DNA of 64,000 bases from Biomphalaria glabrata. Lineage: Eukaryota; Mollusca; Gastropoda; Planorbidae. Position numbers and translations under genes: made by a program. Numbering within the stretch: the first letter of the stretch is position 1; the number at the start of each line of letters is the position of its first letter. Of the stretch, positions 33,030-45,125 are shown piece by piece. The notes under the pieces are model-generated. The model was given only the letters and a program-made list of their open reading frames with translations, searched no databases and was not told the origin of the DNA. Location: contig NC_074726.1 of the NCBI RefSeq assembly GCF_947242115.1, positions 4,234,451 to 4,298,450 on the forward strand. The letters are read 5' to 3'.

Positions 33030-34005
33030 TTATTTCCCTTTTCGGTATTATATAAAAATAATAACCAGTAGTCAGGGCCGGTCTTAGGGCACTGCAACCT
33101 ATGCGGCCGCAGTGGGCCCCGCACTTTCATAGGCCTCGCGCTAACTCTAATTGTAAATTTAAAATTAAACCATTTAACTTATAACAAGGTTTCCGCAGTC
33201 TTCTGATTTTCCAGGAGATCCTGGAAATTTCATGAAATTGCAAAGTATACAAAAAAAGTCATGAAAATCTCCTGAAATTATTAAAATTATCCTGAAAACT
33301 TTAAAAAAAGTTCTGAAAAATAGAAAAAAAATGTAATTTCGGGTGTCATTCAATTTGGAAAACGTCAATCCTATCGCGATAAAAAAAAACGTTATTTGTC
33401 ATCTTTCATTTAATAAAAATAATAGGGCGAATTTTAACCAAAACAGTAAGTTATAATTCTTAATTTACTGTAATAGTCAATGGCATTTAAATATAGATCT
33501 AAATCTATCTCGATCTCTTAAACAAAATCAAAAGCGATATTTTGCTAGTCGATAGTTAATCTAAAAGGCAGATCTGAATGTTTATCGGATTTATGTTGGA
33601 AATCTACCTTCTATTGTAGATGGCTCGTAAAGTTAATTTGATCGTGATTTTGCACTTAGTAAAGTACGAAAAAAATGCAAAGACGAATTTATTTTCTAAC
33701 AAAAAATCTTAATTTTCACTTATTATCCTTATCCCTACCCAGACGAGGTCCCGCGCAATCCGTTTCGCGCAATCCGTTTCGCATAGGGCACCGCAATCCG
33801 TAGGACCTGCCCTGCCAGTAGTTAATTGACTAATTGGTTAATTTTTTTTTACAATAATTCATGTCTTGTCTATACCACTGAATATTTGTGCAAAGTTTCA
33901 ATTTTATCCGAAAATAGGTGTTGAAGAAATAAGGTGTACACATTTGTTACAAGAAAGACAGAGTGAGTTGATATAACCTTTGTAAAAAATAAATACACGT
34001 CTTTT
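33030..34005 (+). repeat. Dispersed repeat R3, split by a hAT-type element
   Basis: The 5' piece (33030-33072) reads TTATTTCCCTTTTCGG. The 3' piece (33815-34005) reads GTTAATTGACTAATTGGTTA, GAAAATAGGTGTTGAAGAAA and GAGTGAGTTGATATAACCTT. The middle is the element at 33073-33814. Confidence 0.75.
33073..33814. mobile_element. hAT-type non-autonomous element, 742 bp, nested in R3
   Basis: The 5' end is CAGGGCCGGTCTTAGG; the 3' end inverted is CAGGGCAGGTCCTACGG. An exact 8-bp target duplication CCAGTAGT flanks it (33065-33072 and 33815-33822). There is no transposase frame; the interior is AT-rich. The 8-bp duplication and CAGGG ends fit the hAT superfamily. Confidence 0.85.
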
Positions 34006-34165
34006 CTGTCTCACGTCTATTTCTAGTCTTCCAACTTTTCAACTTTTACACCAGTATTTATTAACTCGAACTACGCAAGACCACGTCGTGGTTTCATCAG
34101 AAACTCTTCAGCATACAGAAACAAAGCCTTCTTTCCGCGTGGTTACATCAGAAACACGCGCTTGC
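33985..34165 (+). repeat. Dispersed repeat, pair with 43252-43410
   Basis: Shares AAATACACGTCTT, CACGTC-like, TTTCATCAGAAACTCTTCA and AGAAACACGC with the second copy, and lies directly after an R3 tail. Class unknown. Confidence 0.5.
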
Positions 34166-34292
34166 TAGATATAATGTCACTGAACTAGAGATCTCAAACG
34201 TTTAGCGCTCTAACTTTCGTTTTCAGTTAGAATCTCTGCGGAGAATGGTAGCCTTCCATTAGGGGTTCGATTTTTGTTTTTTGTTTGTTTTA

Positions 34293-34575
34293 CAAAGCTT
34301 ATATTAACTCACTCTGTCTGTCTGTCTGGTAAAATGTTTGTACACGTTATTTCCTCCTCACCCGATCTCAGATCAAGCTGAAATTTCCAACAATTATTTC
34401 TTTTCCCTGTTAAAACAAGAATCAATTTAATTTAAAAAAAAAAACTATTGGTAATTAATTATTTTATTTTGATATCTTGAAAAAAAAAGGGAAACAAATC
34501 GTACTTGACAGATCTGGTAGAATAAGTTGAATTGGTCCCCTTGAAGGACTTGAGCCCTGAGTGAACATTTTGTAT
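34293..34575 (-). repeat. Dispersed repeat R3, reverse, near complete
   Basis: AACTCACTCTGTCTGTCTGT, GATCTCAGATCAAGCTGAAA and ATTGGTAATTAATTATTTTA, ending at GGTCCCCTTGAAGGACTTGA and CCCTGAGTGAAC. This copy shows both outer edges of the family. Confidence 0.8.
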
Positions 34576-34639
34576 ACATTTAAAGAAAGCGATCATATAT
34601 TGAGAAAGCTAAATTAAATACAATATGCAAGAACTATGC

Positions 34640-36064
34640 AATCAAAAGAAAAATGCAGTTTTTTTGGATAATAGGTGACTTTTGTTCATGTGTTATGAGT
34701 CTGCAGGCACTAACCATAGATAAACACCAAAAATTAAGGATATATATGAGCTTTGATGGAAACTTTACACAACCGTATCATGAATTAAATTATTTAAAAA
34801 CAACTAGATTAAATAACACATTAGATCTCTTCTTAACGAACAGACCTGGATTAGTAGTAGATTATGATATTATCCCTGGTCTACCAGACCATGATATCCT
34901 TAAAATACACAGATAAAAGCAGTAGCCAATACAAAACCAAAAGAAAAATCTTACTCTGGAACAAATGCAACCTAACACAACTACACCAAGCTGCATTAAA
35001 CTTTCAAAAAACATTCTTATCAGAAAAAGACATTAGCCAACCAAGTAGACAACATAAGAGATATAGAAGTACAAGAAAAGGGAATTCAAAAACTATTAGC
35101 CAACATCAAACCGAATAAAACATCTGGATCTGATGGTATTCCAGCTAGATTACTCAAAGAACTAAGCAATCAGCTAGCAGCAGTGTTTAAAATACTTTTT
35201 CAGGCATCTCTTAACCAGGGCAGAGTACCAATGGACTGGAAAGAAGCTAATTTAATTTTCCTGACCCAGGAAACTACAGACCAGTATCACTTACCAGCAT
35301 CACAATTAAAATCATAGAACACATAATATGTAGGAACATTATAAACCACTTAGACAAACATAATACCCTTACCAAATTGCATTAGTTTAGACAGATTATT
35401 TGCAGACGATTGCATAATATATAGAGCTATAAAAAAAACACAAGATACAGAAATTTTACAAAGAGAATTAGATGAATTACAGAAATGGGACTCAAATTGG
35501 AGCATGTCTTTCCACCCATAAAAAAATTTCAGTTATTAAGAGTAACAAAAAAAAAATCCACTTTATCCTATTCATGGTAAACTAGTAACACTGACTAAAA
35601 AAACAAAATACCTAGGTGTTATAATAAATGTTATAATAATGAGAAACTGTCATGGAATCCACATATTGATGAAACTATCAAAAAAAAATATGGTTTATTG
35701 AAAGAAATTTTTATATATTAAATAAGAACATAAAACTAAAATGTTATTTAACCTTGGTTAGGCCAATAATAGAATTTGCATCCTCTGTTTGGGACCCCTT
35801 AACTCAAGAAAGTATTAAGAAACTGGAGCAGACACAAAATAGAGCTATGAGATTCTTAACCAACGAATATTCACATTTGACTAGAGTAACACCTTTAGTA
35901 AAATCATTAAATTTAGAAAGCTTTCAGGAGAGAAGACTCAAAAGTATATTAGCAATTATACATAAAACTCTAAACCATAATCTTCAAATACAAACACAAA
36001 ATTTAATAAAATACTCAGAAAGACACAAAGATAAAGGCATATCTCTCATCCCATATGCAAGCCA
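34640..36064 (+). mobile_element. LINE, CTTAT-tailed family, longest copy
   Basis: The end of an AP-endonuclease-like domain (IIGDF near 34665; LDLFLTNRPGLVVDY and GLPDHDIL at about 34820-34905) is followed by RT. NKTSGSDGIPARLLKELSNQ lies near 35115-35175 and LFADDCIIYRAIKKTQD near 35398-35448; YLGVIIN-like sequence and the C-terminal domain 35754-36060 (VWDPLTQESIKKLEQTQNRA) follow. Several stops, frameshifts and internal deletions break it. It stops at 36064 without the family tail. I/Jockey/CR1-group. Confidence 0.85.
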
Positions 36065-36150
36065 AGCTCATTGCACTTTTGAATCACTCATTTATACATC
36101 TAGGTCTTCAACTTACGTACTTTCAAATCATTCATTTTATTATGTAATGT

Positions 36151-36395
36151 AGGGAAGCGTGGTCGAGAGGCCAAGTGCACTTAAACTTGGCTTGGCTACC
36201 TAGAAGGGGGCTCGAGGTTCGACACCCGACTCGGGCAGAGTTGTGTTTACTGAGCGCCTAAAGGCAGCACGGAAAACCAACTCCTAGATACCCCCCCCCC
36301 CCCTAGGTCCACAAATGAGATTGGACCAAAAAGCGCTCTGAGCATGCTATAAGCATGAAAGTAGCACTGTATAAAAGCTATAATAATAATAATGT
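36151..36395 (+). mobile_element. tRNA-derived SINE, family 2
   Basis: The head resembles tRNA-Ser/Leu (GTGGTCGAGAGGCCAAGTGC; B box in GGTTCGACACC). The body CTGAGCGCCTAAAGGCAGCA is followed by a C14 run, GAGATTGGACCAAAAAGCGC, GCATGCTATAAGCATGAAAG and an (AAT)n tail. The second copy is at 57874. Confidence 0.85.
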
Positions 36396-36399
36396 AATC

Positions 36400-36745
36400 A
36401 TTTATTGCACTTTTTGAATCACCCATTGCACGTTGCTTTAATATTGCTAAGTCATTATTTTTCCTGGCTGATTCCAACAACCCTTTCCACGCTCTATTGG
36501 CATCTAGGAAGAACAAGGACTTTGGCGAGTTCGGCCTAGCATTAAATAATGGCAATGTCTTCATTACCAAGTAGGCCTACTATGGATGAATAGAGCCTAC
36601 AGTACCTAGTATATACTCTACAGGTGTAATTCTCTTTGTATCTTTCTGAGTATTTTATAAGGTTGGGATTTTGTATTTTTTAAAATTGATTTAGTAGTGT
36701 TTTATGAATTATTTTCGCTTCACTTTTTTTTTTCGCCGCAGTGTT
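36400..36745 (-). mobile_element. LINE 3' end, related subfamily
   Basis: Reverse orientation. The complements of ARKNNDLA, AWKGLLES, PKSLFF and ERYKEN-type residues resemble the C-terminal domain of the CTTAT-tailed LINE, but with a different tail and an insertion near 36555-36625. Confidence 0.6.
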
Positions 36746-37445
36746 CTTAAAAGGTCGAAGCATTCCCCTTTTATGACCCTTTGACCCTGGGAAGGCCTTT
36801 ACCGACCTCCCTGTCACAAGGCCCCCATCAACTAGATGATCATTTAATCACATCCGTTTTTATAAAATACGGCTCATTGAGCCCTCGTCTTCATTTCCTC
36901 CAACTATTCGAAGGCCGGAGGCCGAGACCACGAGGTGGCAAGCTCCGTCCATATCTCTATGATGTACCTGCTGACTAAATGTTATTATAAAACTATACAA
37001 CATTTGTATAGTAACACCTCTATTACCCATTGAATAGCTCAGTAAAATATGATTATATTAAGAAATAGTTCTGTGTAACGTATTCAGTCATGGTTAAATA
37101 ACACATCTTAATAACTAATACGCTTTAAAAAATAGTTCCTCTAAGTGAATACATTATATGTGAAAAATGTTAATGTGAAGTGCATAGAGTCTGACACCAT
37201 AAAAAATAAATGTCTCGGCGTTAACGGATGAACTATAAAGTACACTGTAATCCAAAAATAGAAATTCGAAACTGAAGTTAGATTTATGATAGTATTTTAT
37301 TATCATCTCAGACTATTTCCTTCTTTCTTTCCATGTCATTTTAACAATTTTTGCTTCTAACAAATTTATAGACATCCTTTTTTTTTCCACAACTGCATTA
37401 ATCTGTTCCCTTGTGCCCTTACCTGTACAAGGTCATAGAATTAAA
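36746..37445. other. No supported gene
   Basis: 36770-36980 is less AT-rich and unrecognised; the rest is AT-rich. Confidence 0.35.
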
Positions 37446-37446
37446 T

Positions 37447-37515
37447 GCAGTGGCGTCACAAGGGTCGATGTCACCCGGTGCGGTAAATTCAGGGTGTCAC
37501 CCCTTCCCAAAATCT
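37447..37515. repeat. Dispersed repeat end (GTGGCGTCAC type), copy 1
   Basis: GCAGTGGCGTCACAAGG then GTCACCCGGTGCGG. It resembles DNA-transposon or MITE termini, but no partner end was found. Confidence 0.45.
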
Positions 37516-38173
37516 GTCTCTAAACGTTTCTCAATATTTTTACGAAAATGTAAAAAAACAGTATCTGTTCTTTTTCAAATGTGATTGATTGTGTCATTTA
37601 TCCATGGTTGTTACGTATATCAAAATGTAAGTTTATTAAATAAGAAACATCAACTTAGACTTTAAAGACTTAACACATTACGGAAACCGTTGAACATTTT
37701 GCTAACCTTATTCATCTAAAATATTTTAGAATCTAGACCAAAAAATTTTCGCCGCCCCCCCCCTTTTTTAGTCATTTATTGGTCAAGCTTTTTTTCAGTG
37801 TTTCTGTGCTTCAAAAACTCTCTTTGGTTTTAGATTGCACCATTTTTCCTAGTAAGAAATCGCAGGATAAAAAAAAATTAATTATGAGAAGAGATGGACG
37901 GACTGAATCTGAAGTGTGAAAAACATTGGAAGCAGTTGAACAGTGTGTCTCAAACTAGTACCTTTGGTTTTTCGCTAGATAATTTTTTTTATCACATCCC
38001 CTTAGTAAGCTGGGTTCCTAAAAGGGGGAACCTCTGATAGCTCACACAAACGTTTACAGCCGACATTTTGTCCATAAAAGAAAGACAACCTTTGCGCCCC
38101 AATTTTCAACACTTTGCTTTTTGGACATGTGTAGGCCTACTAAAAAAATAAAGTTAATTATAATATACTTTAA

Positions 38174-38232
38174 TCAGTGGCGTCACTAGGCAGGTGCGAG
38201 GGGTGCGGTCCGCACCGGGTCACACCCAAGTG
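38174..38232. repeat. Dispersed repeat end (GTGGCGTCAC type), copy 2
   Basis: ATCAGTGGCGTCACTAGGCA then GTGCGGTCCGCACCGGGTCA. Same orientation as the copy at 37447. Confidence 0.45.
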
Positions 38233-38387
38233 GAAAAAAAATTAATTTGGAAATAGCAGACAACTTAGACAAAAAAAAGTGATTAGCTAGAAACACAAAC
38301 ATACCTTGATATATATACACTACAAACAGAGATGTCCTTGCTCCACAAGGGCAAGTTTTGATAGTCCACATTTTTAGCTGCCGGAAC

Positions 38388-38876
38388 ATATGCTGTCTCA
38401 TTCTGTTGGGAACATATGCCGTCTCATTCTGTTGGGAACATATGCTGTCTCATTATGTTGGGAACATATGCTGTCTCATTATGTTGGGAACATATGCTGT
38501 CTCATTCTGTTGGGAACATATGCTGTCTCATTCTGTTGGGAACATATGCTGTCTGATTCTGTTGGGAACATATGCTGTCTCATTCTGTTCGGAACATATG
38601 CTGTCTCATTCTGTTCGGAACATATGCTGTCTCATTCTGTTGGGAACATATGCTGTCTCATTCTGTTCGGAACATATGCTGTCTCATTCTGTTGGGAACA
38701 TATGCTGTCTCATTCTGTTCGGAACATATGCTGTCTCATTCTGTTCGGAACATATGCTGTCTCATTCTGTTGGGAACATATGCTGTCTCATTCTGTTCGG
38801 AACATATGCTGTCTCATTCTGTTGGGAACATATGCTGTCTCATTCTGTTCGGAACATATGCTGTCTCATTCTGTTG
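38388..38876. repeat. Minisatellite, 26-bp unit, about 19 copies
   Basis: Unit GGAACATATGCTGTCTCATT plus CTGTTG. Copies alternate between GTTGGGAA and GTTCGGAA. The frames reading SHSVGNICCLILLGTYAV-like are due to the repeat. Confidence 0.95.
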
Positions 38877-40195
38877 TGTCCGGTCCTTAGGTGAAAGATT
38901 ATACCTGTATTGCTCATTTGGGACAGATTGTAGTAGATATCGACGCTTTTTATTTTTTTTTATGTTATATTACTTACCAACAAATATGCAAATGCAATAC
39001 GTCACGGAAACTTGCTCGTGCATATATTAAGTTTCCGATGCATATTATCAAGCTTAGCATATTTATAAGGACAGGTACGAATGGGTGTTCATCATATGGC
39101 AAGCGATTTTTGGGCCACATATCTGATGCCAGGGGCGATTTTGACACCCAGTCCATCCCAGCCCAGGACCTCTCCCTTACTAAACTCCGGCACTCTCCAC
39201 CATTCAAAGATAAAAAGTTTATATTCTGCGTTTCATTTTTTTTAAAATGTGTCTTATAGACAGAAGTAGAAATTGGACATCAGTCCCTCCCACACGAATG
39301 CCAGTTAATGAAATGTCGACCAAAGTGCACGCGCAGTTGAAGTATCCAAGAACTCAACATTTGTACCACCCAACACATAGAATTCTATTTGCCCTCACTT
39401 GTTTATAAATACAAATATAGAACTTATAGCAACACTTCTGTTTTAAAGCAAAATTTAAAATTTTTATTCTAATTTATATTAAACAGCATATAGAATTTAT
39501 ACACCCTCCATAATTATTAAAGATGAAACAGTTTTTCAACCGCCCTTGTCGATGCCGGAGTTGTATTTGTATAATACTTTAAATAAGGGCGACGATAAAC
39601 AAAAATAAATACCTAAAATTGCTAATACTAGATCTAGTTAATGAGTTTTTTTTAAAGTGGAATTAATGATTTAGGGAGCATAATATATTTTTTCATTTAC
39701 GTAGATCTAGTGCTGAATTATAATCCGTATGTTACAGAGTGGTATGCAAGGGAGGTAAACATGAACTACACACAGATTGTACATTTGAGTTGTCGTACTT
39801 TGCTTGTGTGTTGTCATTTTTCTCACGCCTGTTGGCCTAAAAAAGAGTGGGTCTACAGTGGCTGTGTGTAGCCTTAGTAAACAAAGTTCTGGGGTCCTCG
39901 CTGTGACGATTTTTGCTAGGGAGAATAGCGGAAAAGTTTGTGAAGTTTTGAATTCTTTGATTATTTTGTACTATTTTTGGACTAAAGAGTTAATTTAAAC
40001 AACTAAAGTTAGAGGCCCCAAAAATGTAAGTATTCTTAAAACTTCATATTCATAGCACACTTACTGTGACTTAGTATAATTTACTATAATAATAATCACT
40101 TACTGTTTACTTAAAGTTACTTTACTCCCTTACACTTAGTGATTTACTCAACTTACTGTCTGTGACTTACTCATTTTTTGAAATTTTAATGAATT
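38877..40195. other. No supported gene
   Basis: Open stretches at 38891-39259 and 39804-39998 are short, have no recognised domain and no clear splice framework. Confidence 0.35.
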
Positions 40196-40199
40196 GAAT

Positions 40200-40990
40200 T
40201 ATAATCTAATCTAGATCTAGAATCTCTTGAGTCTTGAGATCTAGACCTGGTCAATCTAGCTAGACTTGAGACTAGATCTTGAGATTATTCTAGATTTGAC
40301 TTCTATTAATATTTGATGCAATGTAGATATAGAGTCTAGATTCTAGTTCTAGATCTAATTCTACATGATAGATATAGATTATTTTAGATCTAGATCTAGA
40401 TCTAGTAGGTCCTAGGTCTATAGTTCTATAGTATAGTCTATAGAATACTATAGATCTAGTGACAAACATATTCTAGAGTCTAGATCTAGAAATCTATATA
40501 TAATTCTATTATCAATCAATCTAGACTAGAGAGTAGAGTCTAGACTCTAGGTCATACTCTAGCCACTAGGTCCAATCTAGAAATTAAATCTTTGTCATTG
40601 AACTTCTAATACAAATGGCAATCGGGAGTATTACAGTGTATTCATAGTAATACTAATACTTATGACTTATGATGTTTACTGTCTCCTAAAAGTTGTCACA
40701 ACATGTCAGTCATGTCTAGATCTATTTCAATATTTGACTTTTCAAGACTTTTGTGTTACTAGAATATAGATTACAGATATAGATTATGACAATTATGAGT
40801 CTATTACATAAACTCTAATAGCAAGATTTTACTAGATTTAACTAGATCTATATAGTCACTATAGCTATACTGGTACTATACCCTATAGATCAAGATTTAT
40901 CTAGACTTTTGACTAATTGAAATCTAGAGTGGATCTATTATATAGATCTATTATTCTATATCTAGTATTGTAGATTATATCTAATATATC
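40200..40990. repeat. TAGATC-rich low-complexity zone
   Basis: Dense, irregular AGATCTAG / CTAGATCT words over about 790 bp, for example GATCTAGATCTAGATCTAG at 40387. Self-complementary and very AT-rich. Smaller patches occur at 17455-17570 and 47950-47990. Confidence 0.8.
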
Positions 40991-41098
40991 TTATACAATA
41001 CAGATGTTACAAGAAGAAGATGATTATGTCCAATGTGTGTTCCTAGGTCAATCTAGTCATTCATGTTAATCAATCACTTAAATTCTGCCATTTTATAA
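40983..41098 (-). mobile_element. LINE 3' tail, CTTAT-tailed family
   Basis: ATATCTTATACAATACAGAT, then GAAGAAGATGATTATGTCCA, AATCTAGTCATTCATGTTAA and CACTTAAATTCTGCCA. Diverged. Confidence 0.65.
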
Positions 41099-41640
41099 TT
41101 AGATCTAGTTATTTAAGTTATATTTCCATGTGGTGCCATGGCCCGTGTCATATCTGATTAAGATTTCTTTTTATGTGACTCTGTATTAATTATATATTTA
41201 GTTGTTTTCAATAATATTCCAATTTCTTGCACTGGTGGCTAAAGTTTCAAGGGGCTGGCCTGTGTAGCAGGTAGCATCATGGGTCATAGTTTGGTCATTA
41301 TAAATAGTAATCCTAACTCTATATTAAAAGACTATATATAGCCTATTCACCCTATTCTGTATTCATATTCTGGATTGCTAAACTAAAGATAAGACTTTGG
41401 ATCTGTGTTATATACAAATATATATGTTTTAACATGGTGGTCTTATAACATTTGTGATAAGTATATATATATACCTTGTTACCTGCATTCAACTTCTACT
41501 ACTAGCTATTCATGTTCTGTGCTGTTTAGCAAAAAACTTGAACTGACTTCCTTGACTCCTGCAGCCCCCCCCCCCCTTGCCACATCTTTGACTTGAGTAA
41601 ATCTTGCTATAGTTGTGAATACCCACATTTATTTGCTTGT
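41099..41640. other. No gene seen
   Basis: AT-rich, with a C10 run at 41566-41575. Confidence 0.4.
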
Positions 41641-41901
41641 TGTAATTTGGAATCATTTGATAATTAGATTATAAAGATTTTCTTTCAAGACCAAAAGTTG
41701 TAGCTCTGTTTGACAGTAATTTGGAATCATCTGATAATTAGGTTATATACATTTTCTTTCAAGACCAAAAGTTTTAGCTCTGTTTTGACAGCCTCAGGTT
41801 TTTCCTTTTATAATATACTTGATGAAAATGTCCCCTGGGTAGCACACTTAATACTTGATTTCCTTACGGATAATAAAGATTATTATTATTATTATTATTA
41901 A
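41641..41901 (+). mobile_element. LINE tail region, (ATT)n-tailed, with internal direct repeat
   Basis: The end, TTACGGATAATAAAGATTAT then (TAT)n, matches the tail complement at 21468. Before it, TAATTTGGAATCAT...TTTTCTTTCAAGACCAAAAG occurs twice (41644 and 41717). Confidence 0.5.
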
Positions 41902-43251
41902 TCATTCAAAATTAGATAATATTCTCATTACTCACAACTCTTCAAACTTTATACCTTTCATTTGGTAGCTACATTTGTTAACACTCAGTCATCAGGGCAT
42001 ATTATAATATCTTAAATTAATGTACCCCAGCTCTTGTATTTGTACTATACAAGTTCATGCATATATATCTTGGCCAAGATGAGCAACAGTGTGATTTTTT
42101 CCACTTATTTTTTGTAAGATCTATACCGGTACTGCTTATTACACAATTGTTATGTTTTTAACCATAAAATAATTGTTGCAATAGACTACTTATACATGTT
42201 GTAAAATATTGCACAGGTTGGGTCAGACCTCCAAATGATGAATAAAAAGATGCTGATTATCAGATTTCATTAACTGTAGCATGATTCGATTACCTTTAAC
42301 ATATCTAAATAAAACAGCGCTTGATAAAAAAATAATACAACAGTACTAAGGACTGTATTCAGATTATATTACCAATTTTCTTCCAATCCTGAGCCCGTAG
42401 CATTGTTAAAGTTTTAATTGATTTTTTTTTAAGCTATTATCAAATGGTACTATTCTATTAATTGTCAGGCGAGACAATATCTTCGTGTAAGCACTGTATG
42501 TCCAGTGTGTCACAATGTTATCCCTAATAGAACGCCCCCCCCCCCCCCAGCCTCCCAACGCCCTGAAAAAGAAATTACTTGGTTGACTATTTTTTATTTT
42601 TGGTCATAGATTCTAGTCAATGGTAGATCTAAAAAAAGATCTGTAGTTCTCCTTGTTGCCAATCATATCTAGTTATTTTAGTGAGCGATGAACAGAATGG
42701 GATGGGCTTTTTTTGTTTACCCTGTATGGTAAGCTTACAGTCCGAGCTGAAGTGAGACATCACGTCGTAGATCCTGCAACACGGCGACATTTCTATTTAT
42801 ACTAAGTAGAGCTAGATCGTCTTTGGTTTCGTAATACCGATAAATACGATAGCTATACAAGCTAGATCTAATAATGAAACTTGAAAAAAAAAAAAAAGAT
42901 ATTTCTAATTTTAGGAGTCAGTCTATTACTTTTAAAATCAAACACCTGTCTTCTGTGCTGCCAGACAGATCATTTTTCTTTGTTAGAAAGCTTTTAACCT
43001 ACGGGCTTCAAGTATATATGAACATTGTGTGCGTATGTGTGAGTTTTAGATAACTGTTGATACTCGGTCGTTGGGATTGTAGGTCCAAACATTTAGCACA
43101 TGAAGTTCTTAAATGAAAATTGAACAGACTTAAAAAAAAAAACAACTTAAAATATAACTTTTATTTACAAATAGACACGACTTCCACTTGAAAGTAGGCC
43201 GTATGTAGGGATACAAGTGAGATGATTATTTAAACAAGGTTAAGGTCATTA
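41902..43251. other. No gene or repeat recognised
   Basis: AT-rich, with a C13 run near 42535. Confidence 0.4.
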
Positions 43252-43410
43252 AAAATACACGTCTTGTACGCCTAACGTCTTTCTTCCAGAATTAAAATGA
43301 ATGACGACAGACCTCCTCATTGTTTCATCAGAAACTCTTCAACCTACATAGACCAAAAAAATGTCGATGTACTCTTCTTGTGTATACCTTAGAAACACGC
43401 TCAAACACTC
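43252..43410 (+). repeat. Dispersed repeat, pair with 33985-34165
   Basis: AAATACACGTCTTGTACG, TTTCATCAGAAACTCTTCAA and TTAGAAACACGC. Confidence 0.5.
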
Positions 43411-45044
43411 CGTAACACTAATAAAATAAAATAAATTTGGGACGCTATTTTAAAAACAGGCATACGGGTGTTCTTTTGTTATGTTCTTTGCTGCATCATC
43501 TTACCCGTTTTATTTTTTTTACTCAAATGTATGATTTGTCCGACATTTTTATTTGTATCGTCTGATATTGATGAGCTCCCTTGACTTGTTCACCTACTTT
43601 CGATACTTTTGGTCGATGTTTTCCTATTCAAAGTTGTGTTTGAGAAAGTGTTGTTTGTAGGTACATCTCGGATGTAAGGGAACTAGTCACCTTGGGTTGG
43701 TTCATAGATTTGCGCCAAATGGCTTAACTCTAATGTCCTGCTCAGTAGGTTCTTGGTTTCCTGTATGTACCTACATCCTCATCTTATCATTTCCTCTTGG
43801 CCCCCGTCGCCACCACCAGCACCACCACCATCATCGTTATTTCACATTGACACACACACACACACACACACACACAGTTAGACTGTAGTGTTTCATCCGA
43901 GACAACATTGGTATAGTCATTTTTCTCTCCACTATAGTTTTCTAGTCGCGCTCCGTTTTTTTTGTTTTAGCACGTGACTTTCTAACCTTGACCGTGGCTA
44001 GTTTCTCTAGCTGTGCAAAGTGTCGGGGCGCGTCCATTCACCCCTTTGTCTGCACGTAGACACGCCCAAGAGTCGCACTCCCGCCTAACTATCACCCCCA
44101 CCACCACCACCCTTCTTCAACGTGGATTGTTTTTCATGTCTTCCCGTTCCACTTGTTGCCCCTTCCCCCCTCCCTTCCTTTCCGGTCGCAATACTTTCTA
44201 TTACTACCACATGTGGTTCGCCCCTGGCTGGGATGAAATATAAATATATGTGGATGTGTGCTGTTTCAACCTGGCTAGGTCACACACACACACACAAAAT
44301 AGGGGGAAAGTGGTGGAAACTTTTTACTACTACATTATATGTGAAAAGAGAAAGAAAAAATTAATAAAACTGTTTGTTGCAGAACAATTGTTTTGAAACT
44401 ACAAAAACAACTTACATCTAGATAACTCTGATGGACCAAAGGACGTTTGGGCTTTCATTAATTACCAGCAAACGATAACACAAAATAGGCTTTTAATGAA
44501 CTGTCCGCCTGATGTTGTTGTCTGAATCTATTCGTAATCTAAACGTAAATACTATCAGCAACTTGTAGCAACTCGTTTTGTTGATTAAAATAATGGCTTT
44601 TTTTTTTTTTTTTAAGGATTTTTAAAATATATTTTATTATTATTATTTTTAATATTGCTTTTCATCACGGAAGACAAACAGCAACACCATCTCTCTGTGT
44701 AATCTTATACTCAAGGAAGCTAGAGATTATATTGCTTTGGTTTAACGTAGATGGTGATACTTAAAATCTGGTGCGCGCACTGGTGATCCTTTTGTAAGTG
44801 GGTGGTCATTTAGGTCTTACAGGCTTTTTGAAGTGGGTGGTTGAATCATCGACTATTCTTGTCCTCAATTTAAAAATAACTTTTGTTGTGAGTCGTTAAA
44901 AGTGGAATGAGTCTATCAAGCACCTGTAATAGGAAATAACATTTCGTTGGGTGGTCTAGTGACAGAGCGCTCGCCGCGCGCCCTGAATATTTACCACTAA
45001 ATGAACTAGATCTGCATTATCCGCGCGATAGTTACAATGATACC
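43411..45044. other. No supported gene; short simple repeats
   Basis: Contains CAC/CAT triplet sequence (43807-43835), (CA)n at 43850-43875, and a C/A-rich patch at 44090-44115. Open frames here are short and unrecognised. Confidence 0.4.
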
Positions 45045-45125
45045 TTAACTCTTTCTCTCCGTAATTATTTACCACATTTTGGTGGGATCAACGCTGGTAT
45101 CGTCAGTTCGGAGAGAAAGAGTTAA
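45045..45125. mobile_element. 81-bp TTAA mini-MITE, copy 4 (inverted)
   Basis: TTAACTCTTTCTCTCC to GGAGAGAAAGAGTTAA. The interior runs in the opposite direction from copies 1-3 (TAATTATTTACCACATTTTG). Confidence 0.85.

Noticed and set aside
36820-36980. Host exon in a GC-richer patch
   Set aside because: No splice framework, no domain, short frame.
38358-39030. Cys/Leu-rich repeat protein frames
   Set aside because: Translations of the 26-bp minisatellite in three frames (26 is not a multiple of 3, so frames cycle).
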